From assembly GCF_005144585.1 (NCBI RefSeq), contig NZ_SSMQ01000035.1, positions 1 to 64,000 on the forward strand: a DNA stretch of 64,000 nt. The letters are read 5' to 3'. Both the position numbers and the translations under genes were made by a program. Positions 8,411-17,283 of this stretch are shown in pieces. The notes under the pieces were generated by a model. It was not told the DNA's origin and did not search any database. It worked only from the letters and a program-made list of their open reading frames with translations. Positions within the stretch are counted from its first letter, which is position 1. Each line of letters starts with the position of its first letter. The stretch is from Polyangium fumosum (GTDB lineage Bacteria; Myxococcota_A; Polyangia; Polyangiales; Polyangiaceae).

Positions 8411-9540
8411 CGCTCGCGGCCGATCTTGCGCCACGCTTCGAGGAGCGCGCCCCAGGGGCCGCCGTGCCGCGCCGCCCGATCCCGCACGACCGTCTCGACG
8501 TACCGTTCGAGCTTCGCCGTGTCCTCGGCCGCGTCCAGGGTCGCCGCGCCGGCGAGGTGCGAGGCCACCTCCTCGGCGCCGAGCCTCCCCGTGCCGTAGT
8601 AGTGCGCGTGCAGCGCGGCGGCGTGGAGGGTCGCGATCGCCTCGGCCGTCGACAGGGGCGCCTCGGGCCTGTCGAGGTGCACGCCCTCGCGGCTCCGCCC
8701 TGCGCGGAGCTCCTGGAACGTCGTCACCACGAGCTCCACGGCGTCCTGCGGCACGGGCACGCTCGCCCCGGCCGCCGCGAGCTGCGTTTGCACCTCGCGC
8801 TCGACGAGCGCCATCTCCACGCGTGGATCGCGGATCGGCCGCACCGACTCGAAGTTGAACCTGCGCCGGAGCGCCGCGCTCATCTCGTTCACGCCGCGGT
8901 CGCGCGCGTTCGCCGTCGCGATCAGGTTGAAGCCTGCGCGCGCGAAGAGGATCCCGTCCTCGCCTTCGAGCTCGGGCACGCGGAGCACCTTGTCGGACAG
9001 GATGCCCACGAGGCTGTCCTGCACCTCCACGGGGCAACGCGTCAGCTCCTCGAAGCGCGCGATCCGGCCCTCGCGCATCGCGGCGAAGAGCGGCGAGGGC
9101 ACGAGCGCCTCCCGCACCGGGCCCTTCGCCAGGAGCAGCGCGTAGTTCCAGGTGTACTTGATCTGATCCTCGGTCGTGGCGGCGCTGCCTTGGACCGTGA
9201 GCAGGCTCGTCCCGGTCGCGGCCGCGGCGAGCAGCTCCGAGAGCATCGACTTCGCCGTGCCCGGCTCGCCGACGAGCAGGAGCGCGCGCGGCGAGGCCAG
9301 GGTCACGATCGCGCGCTCGACCAGCGCGTCGTCCCCGAAGAATTTTTGGGTGACGGCGATCTCGCCTGCGCCGCCGGGCCTGGGGAGCTTCGCCTCGCCC
9401 GAGCCCAGGATGAACGTCCGGATCATGCGCGGCGAGAGCCGGAAGCCACGCGGCTTCGGGTGTGTGTCGGCGGCGGCGAGGGCGTCGAGCTCGTCGCGAA
9501 AGAGCACCTCTGCGGCGGGACGGAGGACGGATTCGGCCAC
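8407..9540 (-). CDS. MoxR-family AAA+ ATPase
   Basis: The 377-aa protein has Walker A GEPGTAKS at 91-98, a Walker B-like RIARFEELTRCP at 159-170 (FEEL, as in the RavA/MoxR class) and sensor I/II elements NLIATANARDRGVNEM and LRRRFNFES. MoxR ATPases act as chaperones that load metals or assemble complexes, usually with a VWA-domain partner. The stop codon overlaps the start of the DUF5682 gene by 4 nt. A 273-nt divergent intergenic region separates it from the cysteine-rich lipoprotein array. The expected VWA partner is missing here and may be encoded elsewhere. Confidence 0.9.
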   Translation of the reverse strand: MAESVLRPAAEVLFRDELDALAAADTHPKPRGFRLSPRMIRTFILGSGEAKLPRPGGAGEIAVTQKFFGDDALVERAIVTLASPRALLLVGEPGTAKSMLSELLAAAATGTSLLTVQGSAATTEDQIKYTWNYALLLAKGPVREALVPSPLFAAMREGRIARFEELTRCPVEVQDSLVGILSDKVLRVPELEGEDGILFARAGFNLIATANARDRGVNEMSAALRRRFNFESVRPIRDPRVEMALVEREVQTQLAAAGASVPVPQDAVELVVTTFQELRAGRSREGVHLDRPEAPLSTAEAIATLHAAALHAHYYGTGRLGAEEVASHLAGAATLDAAEDTAKLERYVETVVRDRAARHGGPWGALLEAWRKIGRER

Positions 9541-9813
9541 GCGGTTCGCTTCTCGCCGCCCGGCGGGGGGCGGCTCTGGAAGGGCTACCTGGGCGATTTC
9601 TCCGCGTCAATCCGGCCCGTCCGCGCGTGGGCGCCGCGACGCGGTGAAACCCGGTGCCCTCGTGGGCCGCGCCGCCTCCGCGCCGGATCCCGGCTGGAAG
9701 TTCGCCGGAGGCTCGCGTTGCCGGGCACGATTCGCTAGCATCATCGGTGACGTGTCCCGACGAACTACCCGGGCGAGCCTGCGGGCGCCGGGCGGGGCAG
9801 GGAGAAGCCTTCG

Positions 9814-10713
9814 ATGAACCGAATGTCTTGGCTCTTGGTCGTTCCGCTCGCTCTCGCGTCTGCCCTCTCCGTGCCGATGGGGTGCGTGGAGTTCGACACT
9901 TACTTCTTCGATAGTTCGCCTGACGGTGGGTCGGGCGGGAAGGACGGCGGGACGGACGGCACGGGCGGCACGGGCGGGATGCAGCCGCAGTGCACGACGG
10001 TCGACCAGTGCCCGGACACCCCCGAATGCCGCATCGGCGGCTCGTGCGATGAGGGGGCGTGCAGTTGGACGACGCAGAACCTGCCCGGCACGCCCGTCGG
10101 CGCGCAGATCTATGGCGACTGCAAGCGGCGGGAGTGCAATGCGGCGGGCGTCATCACGCAGGCCGACGACCCTGACGACAAGTACGACTGGAAGAGCCCC
10201 TGCTACGTGGATGATTGCAATGCATGGAATTCGCCGAAGGCTGATCCTGGTAAAGCATGCGAGACGGCATGGGGCAAGGCCGGTCTTTGTACCGATCAGT
10301 TCCAATGCAGAGAGTGCACGTTGGATGCGCATTGTCCCGGGGCCAAGTGCGCCTCCAATGGCCAATGCGTTCCGCTGCTTTGCGGGAACGGCATCCTCGA
10401 TGCGGCCAACGGCGAGACGGACGTCGATTGCGGAGGCAACACCTGCGCCCCCTGCGCACTCGGCATGAACCTGAAATGCAACCAGCGGTCGGATTGTGAA
10501 ATGGAAGGAAATTGCTCCGGGAACCCGAAAGTCTGCGTAGCGCCCCTTTGCAATGACTCCTTCCCGAACGGCAACGAGACCGACACGGACTGCGGCGGGA
10601 GCTGCGCGGAGGACGTAGCAAACCCGAAGAGGTGCTCCGTCGATCAGGGGTGCCTCGTTCCGAACGACTGCGCGGCGGGGTTGTCGTGCAAGGCCGGCAA
10701 ATGCACGCCCTGA
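9814..10713 (+). CDS. Cysteine-rich lipoprotein, tandem-array member A
   Basis: This 299-aa predicted lipoprotein has a signal peptide ending VPMGC (Cys24), then a Gly/Asp/Thr linker with TGGTGG repeats. The cysteine-dense ectodomain repeats the motif NGxETDxDCGGxCxPC (for example NGETDVDCGG and NGNETDTDCGG), a pattern common in myxobacterial surface proteins of unknown function. Conserved QCTTVDQCPDTPECRIGGSCDEG makes it a close paralogue of the fourth array member. GGAGAA lies 8 nt upstream of the ATG. It is probably outer-membrane-anchored with many disulfides; the ligand is unknown. Confidence 0.8.
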   Translation: MNRMSWLLVVPLALASALSVPMGCVEFDTYFFDSSPDGGSGGKDGGTDGTGGTGGMQPQCTTVDQCPDTPECRIGGSCDEGACSWTTQNLPGTPVGAQIYGDCKRRECNAAGVITQADDPDDKYDWKSPCYVDDCNAWNSPKADPGKACETAWGKAGLCTDQFQCRECTLDAHCPGAKCASNGQCVPLLCGNGILDAANGETDVDCGGNTCAPCALGMNLKCNQRSDCEMEGNCSGNPKVCVAPLCNDSFPNGNETDTDCGGSCAEDVANPKRCSVDQGCLVPNDCAAGLSCKAGKCTP

Positions 10714-10822
10714 TGGTCTGACTTTCGGGAAGGCCCCCGGGGTCCGCGAGGACGGGGTGGGGCCTCTCGTGGCCGAGTGAAGGAATCAAAAACGCCAAAT
10801 CTGGCGTGGAGGAGCTTCGAGC

Positions 10823-11860
10823 ATGCGAATCGGACGAGCTTGGATTTGGCCCCTCGTGATTGCGGGGCTCTCTTCTTTTGCGGTGGCTTGCGGGACCGAC
10901 CCGAACCCGGGGAACCCGACCGGCACGGGCGGCACGGGCGGCACGGGCGGCACGGGCGGCACCGGCGGTGAGGCCGGCGAGGGCGGCGGCGGCAACGGCG
11001 GCAACGGCGGCGGCTCGAGCACGGGCGGCGGCAGCGGCGACACCTGCAAGCGCAGCGAGTGCCCCGGCGTCGACTCCCCGTGTGGCGTCCGCATCTGCGA
11101 CGGGGGCGCTTGTGGAATGCTGGTCCTCCTGCAGGAGGGCACGGTCCTCGAGAGCCAGACGTACGGCGACTGCAAGCGCGCCGTGTGCGACGCGAACGGC
11201 GGCGTCATGCAGGTCGACGACACGAACGACCGGTTCGACGACGGCAACCCCTGCACGCTCGACACGTGCATGAACGGGGAGATGCTCCACATCAACCAGG
11301 ATGCGGGCTTCGCCTGTGGCATGAACGGCAAGTGCAACGACGCCGCCCAGTGCGTGCGCTGCAACGTCAACGGCCCTGCCAACGAATGCCAGAACGGCAC
11401 CTCCTGCGTCGCGTCGAAGAACTACAAGGACTCCGAGACGCTCGACATCGCCATCAACAAGTGCGTGCCGGGGACGTGCAAGGATGGCTCGAAGAACGGG
11501 AGCGAGACCGACATCGACTGCGGGGGCAGCGCCTGCGCGCCATGTGACGAGGGCAAGGCGTGCAACGGGCCGCTCGACTGCCTCGAAGCCGTCTGCGACG
11601 CCGCCACGAAGACGTGTGTTGCGCCCACGTGCAACGACGGCGCCTTGAACGGCACCGAGACCTTCCCCGACTTCGGCGGCCCGATGTGCCCGAAGAACAC
11701 CGTCGTCGGGGCCGCGTGCCACGTCCCCGAGGACTGCGCCTCCGGCGTCTGCCAGGCCGCGAAGTGTGCGGCGCCCGCCTGCACCGACGCGACCCAGAAC
11801 GGCAGCGAGGCCGGCGTCGACTGCGGCGGGACCTGCGCGACGACATGCATCGAGCCCTGA
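10823..11860 (+). CDS. Cysteine-rich lipoprotein, tandem-array member B
   Basis: The 345-aa protein has a signal peptide ending SSFAVAC (Cys23), a long Gly/Thr linker (TGGTGGTGGTGG then GEGGGGNGGNGGG) and an ectodomain with NGSETDIDCGGSACAPC and the degenerate NGTETFPDFGGPMC. The last copy, NGSEAGVDCGG, is followed by a Cys near the C-terminus. GGAGGAG precedes the ATG. It shares the start MRIGRAW with member C (MRIERAW), so B and C form one pair and A and D another. Function is unknown. Confidence 0.8.
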   Translation: MRIGRAWIWPLVIAGLSSFAVACGTDPNPGNPTGTGGTGGTGGTGGTGGEAGEGGGGNGGNGGGSSTGGGSGDTCKRSECPGVDSPCGVRICDGGACGMLVLLQEGTVLESQTYGDCKRAVCDANGGVMQVDDTNDRFDDGNPCTLDTCMNGEMLHINQDAGFACGMNGKCNDAAQCVRCNVNGPANECQNGTSCVASKNYKDSETLDIAINKCVPGTCKDGSKNGSETDIDCGGSACAPCDEGKACNGPLDCLEAVCDAATKTCVAPTCNDGALNGTETFPDFGGPMCPKNTVVGAACHVPEDCASGVCQAAKCAAPACTDATQNGSEAGVDCGGTCATTCIEP

Positions 11861-12076
11861 GCCGCGCGCGAATCTCCACCCCGCGCGCCGGCCTCTTGCG
11901 CTATCGTGCAGGCGTACACCTGTCACGGACGTAACGAAGGCCCGAGCCCTCACGCCCCCGCAGGCGGCCTCCGCCCGCGGGGGCGCGCTTTCTTTTCCGA
12001 AGGCGCGCGCCGGGGGGGCTCGCGCTTCGGCGTCGAGAGAGCCGCGGGCGACGCGGCCCGGGAGGAATGCTTTGCC

Positions 12077-13039
12077 ATGAGAATCGAACGAGCTTGGATG
12101 ATCGCTTGTATCCTCGGCGCGACGATTGCGGCGTCCGCGGTCGGCTGCGGGGACGACCCCAGCTCCAACACCACGACGTCGAGCTCGTCGAGCGGCGGGA
12201 CGGCCGGCACGGGCGGCACGGGCGGCACGGGCGGCACGGGCGGCATGGGCGGCGACGGCGGTGGCGTGCCCCCCGAGTGCACGAAGGCGGCGGACTGCAC
12301 GATGCAGGGCGAGGCGAACTATTGCGGCGAGCCGGCGTGCGAGGCGGGCAAGTGTGTCCGCAAGGCCCTGCAGCCGGCGGGCACGCCGCTGCCTTCGCAG
12401 GTCTACGGCGATTGCACCGAGGTGCAATGCGACGGCAGCGCCCAGCCTGCGCCCGTCTTCAAGGACGACGACGTCTACAACGACGGCAACGAGTGCACCG
12501 ACGACGTCTGCGTGGACGGCGTCGCCTTGCACAACGTCCAGGCGCAGGGCTTCCTCTGCTCCGCGGCGGGCATTTGCAACGACATGGGCCAGTGCGTGCA
12601 ATGCATCGAGGGCGTGCAGGGCTGCTTCAGCGGCAACCAGATGTGCATGGAGGGCGCCTGCGTCGGCATCAACTGCGCCAACGGCGTCAAGAACCCGGGC
12701 GAGGGCGACATCGATTGCGGCGGCAACTGCCTGCCCTGCGACGACGGCAAGACGTGCACGAACGGCTCGCAATGCAAGAGCGGCGTCTGCACGGGCGGCA
12801 TGTGCGCCGTGCCGAGCTGCATGGACGCGGTGAAGAACGGGAACGAGAGCGGCTTCGATTGCGGCGGCGGCGAATGCCCGCCGTGCCCCACGGACGATAG
12901 CTGCCTGCTCCCGACGGACTGCCAGAGCGGCGTCTGCGTCGACGTCTTCTGCGCCGCGCCGAGCTGCACGGACGCCCTGCAGAACGGCGAGGAGTCCGGC
13001 ATCGATTGCGGCGGCCCCTGTCCGAACGCCTGCCCCTGA
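12077..13039 (+). CDS. Cysteine-rich lipoprotein, tandem-array member C
   Basis: Start chosen at the ATG after GGAGGAATGC (MRIERAWMIACILG); a longer frame reaches back to 11906 without coding features. The 320-aa product has a lipobox ending SAVGC (Cys24), a Ser-rich then TGGTGG linker, and NGVKNPGEGDIDCGGNCLPC plus two more NGxESGxDCGG repeats. It is most similar to member B. The 216-nt gap before it holds a GC-rich hairpin-like stretch. A strong terminator follows it. Confidence 0.8.
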   Translation: MRIERAWMIACILGATIAASAVGCGDDPSSNTTTSSSSSGGTAGTGGTGGTGGTGGMGGDGGGVPPECTKAADCTMQGEANYCGEPACEAGKCVRKALQPAGTPLPSQVYGDCTEVQCDGSAQPAPVFKDDDVYNDGNECTDDVCVDGVALHNVQAQGFLCSAAGICNDMGQCVQCIEGVQGCFSGNQMCMEGACVGINCANGVKNPGEGDIDCGGNCLPCDDGKTCTNGSQCKSGVCTGGMCAVPSCMDAVKNGNESGFDCGGGECPPCPTDDSCLLPTDCQSGVCVDVFCAAPSCTDALQNGEESGIDCGGPCPNACP

Positions 13040-13052
13040 GCGGCGCTCCTTG

Positions 13053-13090
13053 CGCCGGCGCGTGATTTTTCGTCACGCGCCGGCGTTTTT
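13053..13090 (+). terminator. Rho-independent terminator after lipoprotein C
   Basis: A perfect 13-bp stem (CGCCGGCGCGTGA at 13053-13065 with TCACGCGCCGGCG at 13073-13085), a 7-nt loop and five T residues follow the stop codon by 13 nt. It separates members C and D into different transcripts. Confidence 0.9.
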
Positions 13091-13138
13091 CTTCCGACCC
13101 CGAAGGACATCGCCTAGGATCCCGCCCCGGAGGCGGTG

Positions 13139-14002
13139 ATGGTTCGGCATGTCTTTGGGTTTCTTGGGCTTTCGATTTCTCTTTTCGTGGCGGCATGTGC
13201 GCCGGAGCTTCAGACGGACGGCACGGGCGGGATGGGCGGCGCGGGCGGGACGGGCGGCACGGGCGGCACGGGCGGGATGCCGCCGCAGTGCACGACGGCC
13301 GACCAGTGCCCGGACACCCCCGAATGCCGCATCGGCGGCTCGTGCGACGAGGGGACGTGCAAATGGACGACGGAGAACCTGCCGGGTACGGCCGTCGGCG
13401 CGCAGGTCTATGGCGACTGCAAGCAGCGGGAGTGCGACGCGTCGGGCGTCATCACACAGGCCGACGACCCTGACGACGTGTATGAATGGGGGAACCTCTG
13501 CTACAAGAATGCTTGTAATGCGTGGGAAACGCCGGTGCCTGAGTCTGGCAAGCAATGTCCCACGAAATGGGGCAAGGCCGGCCTTTGTACCGACCAATTT
13601 GAATGCGATGAATGTACGTTGGACGCTCATTGTCCCGGGGGCAAGTGCACCCCCGATGGTCGATGTGTTCCGCTGCATTGTGCGAACGGCAGCCTCGATG
13701 CGGCCAACGGTGAGACGGACGTCGATTGTGGCGGTCCATGCGTGCCCTGCGCGGCCGGCCTGAAGTGCAACCAGCGGGCCGACTGCGAAGGCGAAGGATC
13801 GTGCGGAGGCAGCCCCAAAACCTGCCAGCCACCATCCTGCAACGACACCTTCAAGAACGGCAACGAGACCGACCTGGATTGCGGTGGCAGTTGCGCAGAT
13901 GACGTGGCAAACCCCAAGAGGTGCACGCAGGGGCAGGGCTGCCTCTTCCCTGACGACTGCTCCGCCGGCCTTTCCTGCAAAGCCGGCACCTGCCAGCCCT
14001 GA
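13139..14002 (+). CDS. Cysteine-rich lipoprotein, tandem-array member D
   Basis: The 287-aa protein starts at the ATG that follows CGGAGGCGGTG; a GTG three bases earlier is an alternative. The signal peptide ends LFVAAC (Cys20), followed by a TGGMGGAGGTGG linker. The ectodomain closely matches member A in sequence and cysteine spacing (CTTADQCPDTPECRIGGSC, GKAGLCTDQF, NGETDVDCGG, NGNETDLDCGG), implying a recent duplication with B and C now lying between them. Function is unknown. Confidence 0.8.
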   Translation: MVRHVFGFLGLSISLFVAACAPELQTDGTGGMGGAGGTGGTGGTGGMPPQCTTADQCPDTPECRIGGSCDEGTCKWTTENLPGTAVGAQVYGDCKQRECDASGVITQADDPDDVYEWGNLCYKNACNAWETPVPESGKQCPTKWGKAGLCTDQFECDECTLDAHCPGGKCTPDGRCVPLHCANGSLDAANGETDVDCGGPCVPCAAGLKCNQRADCEGEGSCGGSPKTCQPPSCNDTFKNGNETDLDCGGSCADDVANPKRCTQGQGCLFPDDCSAGLSCKAGTCQP

Positions 14003-14014
14003 ACGATTTCCCCC

Positions 14015-14374
14015 ATGCCTGCCCCCCGCCTCCCCGACGTCCCCTCCGATTGCCTGCTCTGCGGCACCTGCTGCTTCTCCGACCTCCCCGAGTACGTCCG
14101 CGTCTTCGGCGTCGATCACGACCGCATGGATGACGGCGCCCGCGCGCTCACCGAGTTCATCGGCAATCGCTGCTACATGCGCATCGAGGACGGCCATTGC
14201 GCCGCGCTCGTCCCCGACCCGGCGACGCGCCGCTTCGTCTGCTCCATCTATCCCATGCGCCCGGACGCCTGCCGCTCCCTCGACCGCGGCACCTCCGCGT
14301 GCCTCGGCGAGCTCAGCCTGAAACAAGAGCGCCCCCTGCTCGCGCTCGAAGCGATCGTCCGAAAGACGCGTTAG
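14015..14374 (+). CDS. YkgJ-family cysteine cluster protein
   Basis: The 119-aa protein carries the N-terminal CLLCGTCC motif (Cys13, 16, 19, 20) and later cysteines in RCYMRIEDGHCAAL and FVCSIYPMRPDACRSLDRG, the typical YkgJ/zinc-or-iron-chelating cluster. Members are thought to bind a metal or Fe-S cluster; their roles are poorly known. It starts 12 nt after lipoprotein D and ends in a 4-nt convergent overlap with the kinase gene. Confidence 0.85.
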   Translation: MPAPRLPDVPSDCLLCGTCCFSDLPEYVRVFGVDHDRMDDGARALTEFIGNRCYMRIEDGHCAALVPDPATRRFVCSIYPMRPDACRSLDRGTSACLGELSLKQERPLLALEAIVRKTR

Positions 14375-15714
14375 GGAGAATTTCCCGCGTCCGTCCCCGC
14401 GTCCGCTCCCACGGGCGCGGCGCGGCGCTCGATCCGCATCGTCACGTCCAAGAGGACGGTTTGTCCCGCAATGACCCGGATCTCCCGCTTCTCGTCCGGC
14501 GCGTTCGGGTGCTTGAACGTCACGTAATGCCGGCCCGACACGACCGGGATCGGACGCCCGATCGGCGTCACGTCCACGTACCGCCCGTCGACGAGCACCT
14601 CGGCCCACGGCCGCGCGAGCACCTTCACGTACCCCCGCTCCGACGCGTCCGCCTCGCTCGCCGGCTCAGCCGTCACGTCCTCCTCGCGGACGAACCCCTC
14701 CACCACGACCGCGCCCACCACGACGAGCCCGAACAACCCCACGAGCCGCTGCACGAGCGGCCCGAGCGGCAAGGGCGGCGGCCCCTTCTTCGGCTGCCTC
14801 CGCCCCTTCTCCTCGCCGATCTCCTCGCCCAAAAACGAGAGCGCGAGCGCCCGCGTCACGAGCTTCCGCGACGCATCCCGCGTCGCCTCGTCGAGCGCCT
14901 CGGCGAGCGCCTCGGCCAGCGCGTCTCCGTCCTCGAACCGATCCTCCGGCCGCTTCGCCAGGCAGCGCATCACGATCCGTGAGAGCCCTCGCGGCAGCAC
15001 GATCCCGTGCCGATCGAGCGGCTTCGGCTCCTGGCTCCGCACCCGCCGCGCGAGCTCGTCGCGCCCCTCCGCGCCTTCGTCCCACGGCCGCGCCCCGGCG
15101 AGCATCTCGTAGAGCACGACCCCCAGAGAAAACACGTCCGATCGCGGGCTCGCCGGCTCCCCCACGATCTGCTCCGGCGCCGCGTACTCCGGCCCGGACA
15201 GCCGTTCGCTCCCGTCGAACGGCGAAGGCGCGGCGGGCGCCGACAGATCCATCGCCGCCCCGAAATCCACGAGCACGCTCCGCCCGTCCGGCGCGAGCGT
15301 GATCCCCTCCGGCCGCACGTCCCGATGCACGATCCCTCGCGTATGCGCGTGCCCGAGCCCCGACGCGACGCCGAGCGCGATCGCCGTCGCCACCTCGTGC
15401 GGCAGCCGCTTCGTCCGCGCGAGCACGGCCGCGAGCCGCGGCCCCGGCACGTCTTCGAGCGCCACCCACGTCGCGCCCGACCCCGGCGACACGTCGAGGC
15501 AACGCACCACGGACGCGTGCCCCATCTTCGCGAGGATCCGCGCCTCGCGCCCGAGCGCCGACCCGAGCGGCGACCCTTCCGCGAGCGTCCCCTTCAGCGC
15601 CTTGACGATCGCCACGCGCCCGAGCCGCTCGTGCTCGGCGCGGTAGAGCGTGGCGATCGCCCCTTCGGACAGCTTCTCCCGGACCCGGTACGGCCCTATC
15701 TGCGCCTGCAACAC
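14371..15714 (-). CDS. Serine/threonine kinase-like membrane protein, degenerate active site
   Basis: The 447-aa protein has an N-terminal kinase fold (about 8-275), a predicted membrane helix (LVGLFGLVVVGAVVVEGF) and a C-terminal PEGA-like domain (YVKVLARPWAEVLVDGRYVD). K38, E57, the HRD Asp (D132) and DFG (150-152) are present. The Gly-rich loop is eroded: where kinases have GxGxxG it reads S16-E-G18-A-I-A21. The catalytic loop is HRDVRPEG, with Gly137 in place of the Mg-binding Asn. It may be a weak kinase or a pseudokinase scaffold. The GTG start lies 6 nt after the iPGM-like stop, so it belongs to the RNase H/iPGM-like operon. Confidence 0.8.
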   Translation of the reverse strand: MLQAQIGPYRVREKLSEGAIATLYRAEHERLGRVAIVKALKGTLAEGSPLGSALGREARILAKMGHASVVRCLDVSPGSGATWVALEDVPGPRLAAVLARTKRLPHEVATAIALGVASGLGHAHTRGIVHRDVRPEGITLAPDGRSVLVDFGAAMDLSAPAAPSPFDGSERLSGPEYAAPEQIVGEPASPRSDVFSLGVVLYEMLAGARPWDEGAEGRDELARRVRSQEPKPLDRHGIVLPRGLSRIVMRCLAKRPEDRFEDGDALAEALAEALDEATRDASRKLVTRALALSFLGEEIGEEKGRRQPKKGPPPLPLGPLVQRLVGLFGLVVVGAVVVEGFVREEDVTAEPASEADASERGYVKVLARPWAEVLVDGRYVDVTPIGRPIPVVSGRHYVTFKHPNAPDEKREIRVIAGQTVLLDVTMRIERRAAPVGADAGTDAGNSP

Positions 15715-15720
15715 CAGCCC

Positions 15721-17274
15721 CTAACGCGGCGAGCGGCCACCCGTCATCCCGCTCGGCGCCTCGATCCCGAGCACCTCGAGCACCACCTTCGCCACGTCCG
15801 CGAGGCTCTGATCCTCTGCGAGTTTTCCGCGCGGGTGCGTCGAGACGTACGGCACCACGTTCGTCGTGTGACCGCCGCGCGGCTTGCCCTCCGCGTCGAG
15901 CATCTCCTCGCAGCCGCCGTGTGTCCCCACGACGAACAGCGCGCCGCCCTTCTCCTCCGTCGCCGCGGCGATCTGCGCGACCGCCGCGTCCACGGCCTCG
16001 ACCGCCGCGATCGCCGCCGCGAGATCACCCCGGTGCGCCGCGTGATCCGTCGCCGCGAGGCTCACGATCACCACGTCGTGGCTCCCTTCGCGGATCGCGC
16101 GCATCGCCGCCTCTGCGATGTTCTCCGCCTCGACGACGCGGATCTCCTCGCCGTCCTTGCGGGTCCTGCGACCCCCGTCGAACCCTTGCGCGACGTGCCT
16201 CGCGCGGTCCGGCTCCGCGATCCGGAGCTGCGTCAACCCGGCCGCCGCGAGCACGTCGCCGAGCGTGCCCTCCGGGGGCTCGTCCGGGAACGCGCTCATC
16301 ACTTCGAGCGCCGGTTCGAGCCCCACGAGCGAGAGCAGGCCAAACTCGTCGAACGCGTACACGGGCTTCTTCCGGTCCGTCAGGTACGCCTCGACCTCGG
16401 GGGGGATGCCGCGACGAACCATCATCGCCGCGAGCTGCTCCACGCGATCCGCGCGGTGCGTGAGGAAAAGCCCCGCCTCCTCGCCGAACCACGACCAGCC
16501 AGCGCTTTGCCCCGAGGCGAAGTCGGCCATGAACGACCCGACCATGCCCTCGTACTCGCCGATCCGCGTGGGCTCGACGTTCCCGTCCGTCAGCTTCGCC
16601 TGATACGCCGCCTGCAGCGCCTCGTACGGCGTCTCCTTCGTCTTCGCCTCGCCGCGTACGATCGCCGCGTAGGCCTTCTCCGTGCGGTCCCAGCGGCCGC
16701 TCCGATCCATCGCGTACGACTGCCCGGAGATCGTCCCGATCACGCCTTTGTCTTCGAGCTCGAAGGCGAGCGGCTCGAGCAGCTTCCACGCGCTCCGCGG
16801 CGCCGCAGCCTTCTCCTCCAGGAACGCGTGCACCACGACCTTCACGTCGTGCGCCTCGCACACCCGCACCATCATGCGCAGATGCTCCAGCGTCCCGTGC
16901 GCGCCGTCCGCCGAGATCGGCGCGAACAGGTGCAGGCGGCAGTTCCGGTCGTGGGCGATCCACATCGCCCGCTCGATGACCTTGTTCGACCAGAGCTTCT
17001 TCGCGGCGATCGCCTCATCGATGCGCGTGCGGCCAGGGCGCGGCGTCCGGCCCGTCCCGATCGCCTCGTACCCGAGCGCGCCCGCGCCGACCTTGCCCGC
17101 GCCGAGCCCCACGGCCTCGCCGCTCGCCCGCAGGCGCGTCTTTCCGAACTGCTCGCCGAGCCGCGTGAGCGCCTCGGTCTTCGCCAGCCGGACCGCGTTT
17201 CCCTCGCGCGCGTCGCGCTCCCCGAGCCCGTCGAGCAGGCACAACACCACGGGCTTCTGCCTCGCCACCACCAT
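15721..17274 (-). CDS. iPGM (GpmI) family protein lacking the catalytic serine
   Basis: The 517-aa protein aligns over its full length with cofactor-independent phosphoglycerate mutase: LLDGLG (Asp15), SADGAHGTLEHL (His126), SYAMDRSGRWDR, THRADR, TDHAAH (Asp410/His414) and GGHTTNVVPY (His469). The nucleophile loop, normally GNSEVGH, reads GAGALGY, replacing Ser62 by Gly65. The metal pair Asp444-His445 reads Thr451-His452, the Arg153-Asp154 pair reads Lys155-Ala156 and Lys336 aligns with Arg357 (numbers from the Bacillus enzyme, recalled). One manganese site and the phosphoenzyme step should be lost, so glycolytic activity is unlikely. The frame is intact throughout. Its start is 9 nt after the RNase H stop. 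Confidence 0.8.
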   Translation of the reverse strand: MVVARQKPVVLCLLDGLGERDAREGNAVRLAKTEALTRLGEQFGKTRLRASGEAVGLGAGKVGAGALGYEAIGTGRTPRPGRTRIDEAIAAKKLWSNKVIERAMWIAHDRNCRLHLFAPISADGAHGTLEHLRMMVRVCEAHDVKVVVHAFLEEKAAAPRSAWKLLEPLAFELEDKGVIGTISGQSYAMDRSGRWDRTEKAYAAIVRGEAKTKETPYEALQAAYQAKLTDGNVEPTRIGEYEGMVGSFMADFASGQSAGWSWFGEEAGLFLTHRADRVEQLAAMMVRRGIPPEVEAYLTDRKKPVYAFDEFGLLSLVGLEPALEVMSAFPDEPPEGTLGDVLAAAGLTQLRIAEPDRARHVAQGFDGGRRTRKDGEEIRVVEAENIAEAAMRAIREGSHDVVIVSLAATDHAAHRGDLAAAIAAVEAVDAAVAQIAAATEEKGGALFVVGTHGGCEEMLDAEGKPRGGHTTNVVPYVSTHPRGKLAEDQSLADVAKVVLEVLGIEAPSGMTGGRSPR

Positions 17275-17283
17275 GCGTGTACT

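Noticed and set aside
5912-9610. Single 1232-aa fusion of the MoxR and DUF5682 genes
   Set aside because: The long frame reads the MoxR region out of frame; the real MoxR frame ends at 8407 and the two genes overlap by 4 nt.
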